Source of the DNA: an uncultured Hungatella sp.
Lineage (GTDB): Bacteria; Bacillota; Clostridia; Lachnospirales; Lachnospiraceae
Direction: 5' to 3'
NCBI GenBank assembly: GCA_910585435.1
Contig: CAJUEJ010000004.1
Coordinates: 149,700 to 213,699 of the forward strand
Length of the DNA stretch: 64,000 bases
Both the position numbers and the translations under genes were made by a program. Positions 62,839 through 64,000 of the stretch are shown in pieces. The notes under the pieces are model-generated. The model ran no database searches and had not been told where the DNA came from. It worked only from the letters and a program-made list of their open reading frames with translations. Within the stretch, counting starts at the first letter, position 1; every line of letters starts with the position of its first letter.

Positions 62839-63717
62839 ATGAAAAACAAAGCAAAACGTGCCGAAACCATAGCTGCCGGTCTGTTCCTGCTGCCGGAGAT
62901 GGCAGTCATGCTGGTATTCGTCTTTATTCCCATGATCTATGCGCTTTATTTAAGCTTTATCAAGTGGAATGGCTTTCAGAAGGATCGGAGCTTTGTGGCT
63001 TTGGAAAACTATGAGCTTATATTTAAGAACCATGAATTTTGGGCATCCATTAAAGTTACCTTTATCTATATGGCAGCTTATGTAACCCTGTTGTTCCTTT
63101 TGTCTCTGGCATTGGCGCTGCTTAACCATTCTGTAAAAAGCAAGGCAGGACAGCTTTACCGGACACTTATCTTTACACCCCATGCGGTTTCCCTGGTTAT
63201 TGCAGGAGTCATCTGGACATTTATGTTCAGTGCGCCGAAAGGCTATATCAATCAGCTCATCGGGCTGTTTGGCATAAAGCCCCAGGCATTTTTAGGCTCC
63301 CGCAGCCAGGCCCTGGGCTGTGTCATCGTTATATCCCTGTGGATCGCGGCAGGGTATTACATGATTATTTTTACAGCCGCGCTGAAGGAAATACCCATGT
63401 CTCTGTATGAAGCGGCAGCATTGGACGGCGCGGGGGTGTTTCAGAAATTCTGGTATATTACACTGCCTGGACTGAAAGACACATCTATTTTTGTCTTTGT
63501 GGTTTCCACCATCGGAGCGCTGCAGCTGTTTGAGCCAGTTCAGATACTTACCTCCGGAGGCCCGGCCAAAGCCACCAATGTGATTGTAAAATACATCTAC
63601 GATACAGCCTTTCAGCTCCATGACATGGGCGGGGCGTCCGCGGCGGCGTTTATCCTGTTTGTGATCATTATGCTGCTTACAATCACACAGTTAAAAATCA
63701 CAAAGATGGAGATATAG
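62839..63717 (+). CDS. Sugar ABC transporter permease (MalF/UgpA-type)
   Basis: A 292-residue permease with about six hydrophobic segments and the EAA loop PMSLYEAAALDGAGVFQKFW that contacts the ATPase. AAAGGGGG precedes its start. It follows the binding protein by 14 bases. No ATPase subunit is encoded in the window. Confidence 0.93.
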   Translation: MKNKAKRAETIAAGLFLLPEMAVMLVFVFIPMIYALYLSFIKWNGFQKDRSFVALENYELIFKNHEFWASIKVTFIYMAAYVTLLFLLSLALALLNHSVKSKAGQLYRTLIFTPHAVSLVIAGVIWTFMFSAPKGYINQLIGLFGIKPQAFLGSRSQALGCVIVISLWIAAGYYMIIFTAALKEIPMSLYEAAALDGAGVFQKFWYITLPGLKDTSIFVFVVSTIGALQLFEPVQILTSGGPAKATNVIVKYIYDTAFQLHDMGGASAAAFILFVIIMLLTITQLKITKMEI

Positions 63718-63728
63718 GAGGGAAGCTT

Positions 63729-63961
63729 GTGAAACAATCGAAAATATACAAAATATGGAGTCATCTGACCTCTGTTTTGCTGACCCTGGTTATGCTTTTC
63801 CCTATCTATGTGATGATACTGGGATCCTTTCGGCCGGGGCGGGAAATATTCAGCTTTAAGCTTCTGCCCTGGGCCGGCGGATTGACGCTGGAAGGATACC
63901 GCACCCTTTTTTCTGAACAGAACTTTTTCCGTTCCTATATAAATACATTTATTTCTTCCGT
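63729..63961 (+). CDS. Sugar ABC transporter permease (MalG/UgpE-type), truncated by contig end
   Basis: The first ~77 residues of the second permease are genomic: HLTSVLLTLVMLFPIYVMIL as first transmembrane segment, then LGSFRPGREIFSFKLLPWAG and RSYINTFISS. The GTG at 63729 follows AGGAGGGA. The frame continues for a few codons (DRKSVV) into adapter sequence at 63962 and stops there; those residues are artefactual. The real gene should be about 270-280 residues. Confidence 0.9.
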
Positions 63962-64000
63962 AGATCGGAAGAGCGTCGTGTAGGGAAAGAGTGTTCAGAG
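63962..64000 (-). other. Illumina TruSeq adapter read-through (non-genomic)
   Basis: From 63962 the sequence reads AGATCGGAAGAGCGTCGTGT and continues to GAGTGT at 63994, which is the reverse complement of the TruSeq i5-side adapter. The last six bases TCAGAG correspond to the beginning of the reverse complement of the D504 i5 index. This is recall of the published adapter and index sequences, not a search. Confidence 0.97.

Noticed and set aside
63962..63983. C-terminal DRKSVV of the last permease
   Set aside because: Encoded by adapter sequence, not by the genome.
1..64000. CRISPR arrays, tRNA or rRNA genes
   Set aside because: No regularly spaced direct repeats with unique spacers and no tRNA or rRNA signatures were seen by eye.

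Overview
The window looks like a contig end from a gut Firmicute of the Lachnospiraceae (Clostridium cluster XIVa) type. The evidence is indirect: purine-rich ribosome-binding sites, a Trp T-box leader, choline-binding-type cell-wall repeats, PdaA and SpoIID-like sporulation or wall genes, LplB/YtcP-type sugar ABC transporters with membrane AraC regulators, and a lysine/alanine-rich DUF6465-type protein. No rRNA, tRNA or CRISPR array was seen. The last 39 bases are not genomic: they match an Illumina TruSeq i5 adapter, so the true sequence ends near 63961.

Region 1 (about 1-21930) is a one-strand surface-glycan locus. It encodes an amino-acid-type adenylation enzyme with its own carrier protein, a WcbI-like transferase, a CMP-nonulosonate (sialic-acid-like) synthetase fused to a HAD phosphatase, a B12-radical SAM enzyme, a NeuB-like synthase fused to a cupin, several glycosyltransferases, a UDP-HexNAc dehydrogenase, an RgpF-like protein, a HAD multidomain protein, two tandem IspD/TarI-like cytidylyltransferases, a DUF4422 protein and an SDR epimerase. 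Seven of these proteins carry a similar small Rossmann-like module with a Tyr/Trp-Gly-rich loop, placed at the N-terminus, at the C-terminus or alone. The first 17.7 kb is visibly AT-richer than what follows, which suggests recent acquisition of that part.

Region 2 (about 21930-28530) holds a cluster of three hairpins, an AAA-ATPase/PD-(D/E)XK protein, a serine recombinase with a symmetric upstream site, a complete Trp T-box leader feeding a TrpB2-type gene, and a secreted GH25 lysozyme with wall-binding repeats. Region 3 (28670-34350) is purE-purM-purN-purD, converging on an adenine deaminase. Region 4 (34578-42778) is a sugar utilisation operon: two permeases, a binding lipoprotein, a membrane AraC regulator and a GH2 glycosidase. 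Region 5 (42841-44348, minus) is an ECF sigma factor with two membrane partners.

Region 6 (44420-46930) is GNAT-deoC-cdd nucleoside salvage followed by a structured RNA that I interpret as 6S RNA. Region 7 (47042-58785) holds envelope and housekeeping genes: AI-2E-family permease, SpoIID-like protein, GH3 glycosidase, PdaA deacetylase, MATE exporter, radical SAM protein, DUF6465-type protein, HerA-like ATPase and a short FNT-family channel. Region 8 (59007-63961) has a secreted wall-binding protein with a cysteine-peptidase-like domain, an AraC regulator and a second sugar ABC transporter cut by the contig end.

A dispersed repeat element, with a stem supported by a paired base change between two copies, sits in the leaders of trpB and of the GNAT-deoC-cdd operon. 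A looser relative appears to be inserted in frame in the RgpF-like gene. The strongest candidates for something undescribed are the glycan locus with its shared Rossmann module and the repeat family.
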